Notes under the pieces: model-generated
Told to the model about the DNA's origin: nothing
Seen by the model: the letters and a program-made list of their open reading frames with translations, nothing else
Databases searched by the model: none
Part shown: positions 61,001-64,000 of the stretch, in pieces
How positions within the stretch are numbered: the stretch's first letter is position 1
Layout: each line of letters opens with the position of its first letter
Translations under genes and position numbers: made by a program
From: Thermothelomyces thermophilus ATCC 42464
Taxonomy: Eukaryota; Ascomycota; Sordariomycetes; Sordariales; Chaetomiaceae
Length of the DNA stretch: 64,000 nucleotides
NCBI RefSeq assembly: GCF_000226095.1
Contig: NC_016477.1
Location: forward strand, 1,302,001-1,366,000
Direction: 5' to 3'

Positions 61001-63705
61001 GTCGACCTCGACAAGGTGGTTGTTGTCACGGGCTTTGCTGAAGTCGGACCATGGGGTAATGCCAGGACCAGGTGGGAGATGGAGGCTTACGGTGAGTTCT
61101 CGATCGAGGGCTGCATCGAGATGGCCTGGATCATGGGTCTCATCAAGAACCACAACGGGCCGATCAAGGGCCAGCCATGCTCCGGCTGGGTGGATGCCAA
61201 GACTGGCGAGCCGGTCGATGACAAAGACGTGAAGCCCAAGTACGAGAAGTACATCCTGGAACATTCCGGCATTCGCCTGATCGAACCCGAACTTTTTGAC
61301 GGTTACGACCCCAACAAGAAGCAGCTGATGCATGAGGTTGTTATTGAGGAGGATCTGGACCCCTTCCAGGCCTCCAAGGACACTGCCGAGGAATTCAAGC
61401 GTGAGCACGGTGACAAGGTGGAGATCTTTGAGATTCCCGAGACGGGCGAATACACTGTGCGCATGAAGAAGGGCGCGTCTCTCTGGATCCCGAAGGCGCT
61501 TCGGTTCGACCGTCTTGTTGCCGGCCAGATCCCTACGGGCTGGGATGCCAAGCGCTATGGTATTCCTGACGATATTATCTCTCAGGTTGACCCGGTAGCT
61601 TTGTTTGTCCTTGTCTCTACTGCCGAGGCTTTGTTGTCTGCCGGTATCACCGACCCGTACGAGTTCTACAAGTATGTCCATGTCTCTGAAGTGGGCAACT
61701 GCGTGGGCTCCGGCATGGGCGGTGCGAAGGCACTTCGGGGCATGCACCGCGACCGGTTCCTCGACAAGCCGCTCCAGAACGATATCCTCCAAGAGTCGTT
61801 CATCAACACCATGGCTGCTTGGGTCAACATGCTGCTCCTCTCGTCGTCCGGCCCGATCAAGACTCCTGTCGCAGCCTGCGCCACTGCCGTTGAGTCCCTC
61901 GACGTCGGCTACGAGACCATTATGGAAGGCAAGGCCCGGGTGTGCATTGTCGGCGGATTTGACGACTTCGGTGAGGAGGGCTCTTATGAGTTCGCCAACA
62001 TGAAGGCCACCAGCAACGCCGTGGACGAGTTTGCGCATGGTCGGACGCCCAAGGAGATGTCGAGGCCTACGACCACGACCAGGAACGGCTTCATGGAGGC
62101 TCAGGGTTGCGGTGTCCAGGTCATCATGACTGCCAAGCTGGCCTTGGATATGGGCGTTCCGATCTATGGTATTCTGGCTCTTACCACGACAGCGTCGGAC
62201 AAGATTGGGCGCTCGGTGCCTGCACCCGGCCAAGGTATCCTCACAACTGCTCGGGAGCACCGCGGCAAATACGAGTCGCCCCTGCTCGACATCAATTACA
62301 GGCGGCGACAGATTGAACGCCGCACCAGGCAGATTGAGCAAGACAAGGAAGCTGATCTCGAGTACCTCGCGGCTGAGGCCGAAGCCCTCAAGGCTGACGG
62401 TCGGTCGGAGGGTGAGGTCGCCGAATATGTCGCGGACCGCGCAAGACACATTGAAAAGGAGGCCGAGAGGCAGAAGAAGGAGGTCCTCCGCAGCTATGGC
62501 AACAATTTCTGGAAGGGCGACCCGAGCATCGCTCCCCTGCGTGGTGCTTTGGCGACGTGGGGTCTCACGATTGATGACCTCGGTGTTGCATCGTTCCACG
62601 GCACGTCTACCAAGGCTAACGACAAGAACGAATCCTCGGTCATCTGCCAGCAGCTTGCCCATCTTGGTCGTAAGAAGGGCAATGCTGTCCTCGGTATTTT
62701 CCAGAAATACCTCACGGGCCACCCCAAGGGCGCTGCCGGTGCCTGGATGATGAACGGGTGCTTGCAGGTTCTCAATACTGGTCTTGTTCCTGGAAACCGC
62801 AATGCCGACAACGTGGATGAGGTGATGGAGAAGTTTGACTACATCGTCTACCCGAGCCGCAGCATCCAGACAGACGGCGTGAAGGCGTTCTCGGTCACGT
62901 CTTTTGGTTTCGGCCAGAAGGGTGCCCAGGCAATCGGCGTCCACCCGCGGTATCTCTTTGCCACTCTGGACAAGGAGACCTTCGAGGAGTACCGGGTCAA
63001 GGTTGAGGCTCGGCAGAAGAAGGCTTACCGCTACTTCCACAATGGCATGATCAACAACTCGTTGTTCGTCGCCAAGGACAAGGCACCATACACGGATGAG
63101 CAGCTCAGCTCGGTGCTCCTGAACCCTGACGCGCGGGCTACTGCGGACAAGAAAACGGGATTGATCACATTCCCTAGCAACTTCATGAAGCTGTCGGAAC
63201 AGACGCAGACTCACTCGGAGCGCAAGGCGACGCTGGAGTCGGTGCTTAGCCGGAACGCGCGGCAGCTGGAGAGCATCAACACGCGTGTTGGGTTCGATGT
63301 TGAGGATATCGCTGCCATAAACGCAGACAACGACACGTTTTTGGAGCGCAACTTTACTCCGGCTGAGATGCAATATTGCCTTGGATCGACCACAGGCCGG
63401 TCGCCTCAGAAGGCGTTTGCCGGGAGGTGGAGCGCCAAGGAGGCGGTCTTCAAGGCCCTGGGAGTTGCCAGCAAGGGGGCGGGTGCGGCCATGAAGGACA
63501 TTGAGATCCTGACGGATCAGAACGGGGCCCCAACGGTCAAGGTGCGTCTTCCTCGGTCTCACTGTGGCATGAAGTAGTAACTAACTTGGTTTAGCTTCAC
63601 GGTGCCGCCCAGGAAGCTGCTGAAAAGGCGGGCGTCAAAAGTGTGACTGTCTCGATTTCGTACACGGAGAACCATGCTGCCGCCATTGCGACGGCACAGC
63701 TATGA
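58003..63705 (+). CDS. fas2: Fatty acid synthase subunit alpha
   Basis: Alpha chain of the fungal type I fatty acid synthase. Three exons, 58003-58528, 58587-63541 and 63595-63705, giving 1863 residues. Domains in order: N-terminal segment [20 protein letters not shown] that completes the malonyl/palmitoyl transferase of beta; an Ala/Pro linker; acyl carrier protein with the phosphopantetheine Ser178 in [11 protein letters not shown], a motif split by intron 1; ketoreductase with [19 protein letters not shown] (near 646); ketosynthase with Cys1273 in [11 protein letters not shown], His1513 in [13 protein letters not shown] and His1554 in [13 protein letters not shown]; and C-terminal phosphopantetheinyl transferase with [10 protein letters not shown] (near 1742) and [13 protein letters not shown]. 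The last exon encodes [20 protein letters not shown]. Residue sets are complete, so an active enzyme is expected. Intron signals are GTAAGT/CTAAC/CAG and GTGCGT/CTAAC/TAG. Confidence 0.97.
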
Positions 63706-64000
63706 GAGAATTGGGATTCTTCAGGAGGAAGATTCGAAGTTCCTTGTGGAATGGGCTAGGATTATTATGATCATGTCTTGTAATTGCGCTTGAGGCAGCA
63801 TAAGTACGAGTTATCGGCTTGTAAATCGCGGCTTAGACGAGGTGCGCCTCGGGGCGTACCCATGTTGTAATCAAATGATTAGATAATGGTGTTCGGTTCA
63901 AAAGCGTTGGTTCCGCAATTGCTATTTTGCCCTCCATTTTCGGTCCCATCAAATCGGTCTAGCGGGGCGGTGTGATCCCCCATCTGCCCAACCTGCTGGG
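63706..64000. other. 3' flank of FAS alpha
   Basis: 295 bp after the stop codon, presumably 3' UTR and beyond. AT-rich stretches (TTATTATGATCATG, AAATGATTAGATAATGG) lie within 180 bp of the stop. No other feature seen before the window ends. Confidence 0.5.

Noticed and set aside
60686-63562. 958-codon minus-strand frame opposite the FAS alpha gene
   Set aside because: Exactly antisense to conserved alpha-subunit codons, with His/Arg/Leu bias typical of shadow frames.

Overview
This window is nuclear DNA of a filamentous ascomycete. I place it in the Sordariomycetes, probably Sordariales, with moderate confidence. The reasons are GC-rich coding sequence, short 50-160 nt introns with GTAAGT-type donors and CTAAC/CTGAC-type branch sites, a fungal type I fatty acid synthase split into alpha and beta genes, and single-copy homologues of fungal housekeeping proteins. 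I found no rRNA, tRNA, CRISPR array, transposon or plasmid-type feature.

Layout, left to right. 843-8267 (-) encodes the THO complex subunit Tho2, divergent from homoserine O-acetyltransferase MET2 (9304-10961, +). An eight-exon LaeA-like methyltransferase (11599-13471, -) follows, then a dual-specificity-phosphatase-like protein (14232-15353, -) and the Spo7 subunit of the Nem1-Spo7 phosphatase (16163-17449, -). Spo7 is divergent from an ABHD5/Cld1-like hydrolase (18304-19994, +). A Hos3-type histone deacetylase (21051-24575, -) is divergent from a secreted, probably GPI-anchored Cys-rich protein (25927-27040, +). Next come a 2EXR-domain protein (27333-28253, -), the queuine tRNA-ribosyltransferase catalytic subunit (29314-30703, +), mitoribosomal protein Mrp51 (31017-32417, +), ribosomal protein eS17 (32878-33485, +), the RNA polymerase II CTD phosphatase Rtr1 (34054-35127, -) and the SH3 protein Bbc1 (36063-39697, +).

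A 6.5 kb stretch without a recognisable gene (39698-46158) precedes a conserved-looking protein of unknown function (46159-47687, +). The right end holds the complete cytosolic fatty acid synthase locus: the beta subunit (49398-55809, -) and alpha subunit (58003-63705, +), head to head over a 2.2 kb shared promoter. The two polypeptides form the alpha6-beta6 complex, so divergent pairing makes co-regulation likely. Spo7 (phosphatidate phosphatase control), the ABHD5/Cld1-like enzyme and the fatty acid synthase all act in lipid metabolism, but they lie among unrelated genes and I do not read them as a cluster.

Exon structures were rebuilt by hand from splice signals, phase agreement and protein continuity. 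All reported multi-exon genes have exon lengths that sum to whole codons. I did not find a convincing new biological system. The most unusual items are three short introns that are stop-free multiples of three, long homopolymer tracts just upstream of three start codons, a C10-G13 inverted repeat inside an intron, a 23 bp tandem duplication in the fatty acid synthase promoter, and a recurrent TACGGAGTA/ATCCGTA intergenic motif that often forms inverted repeats.
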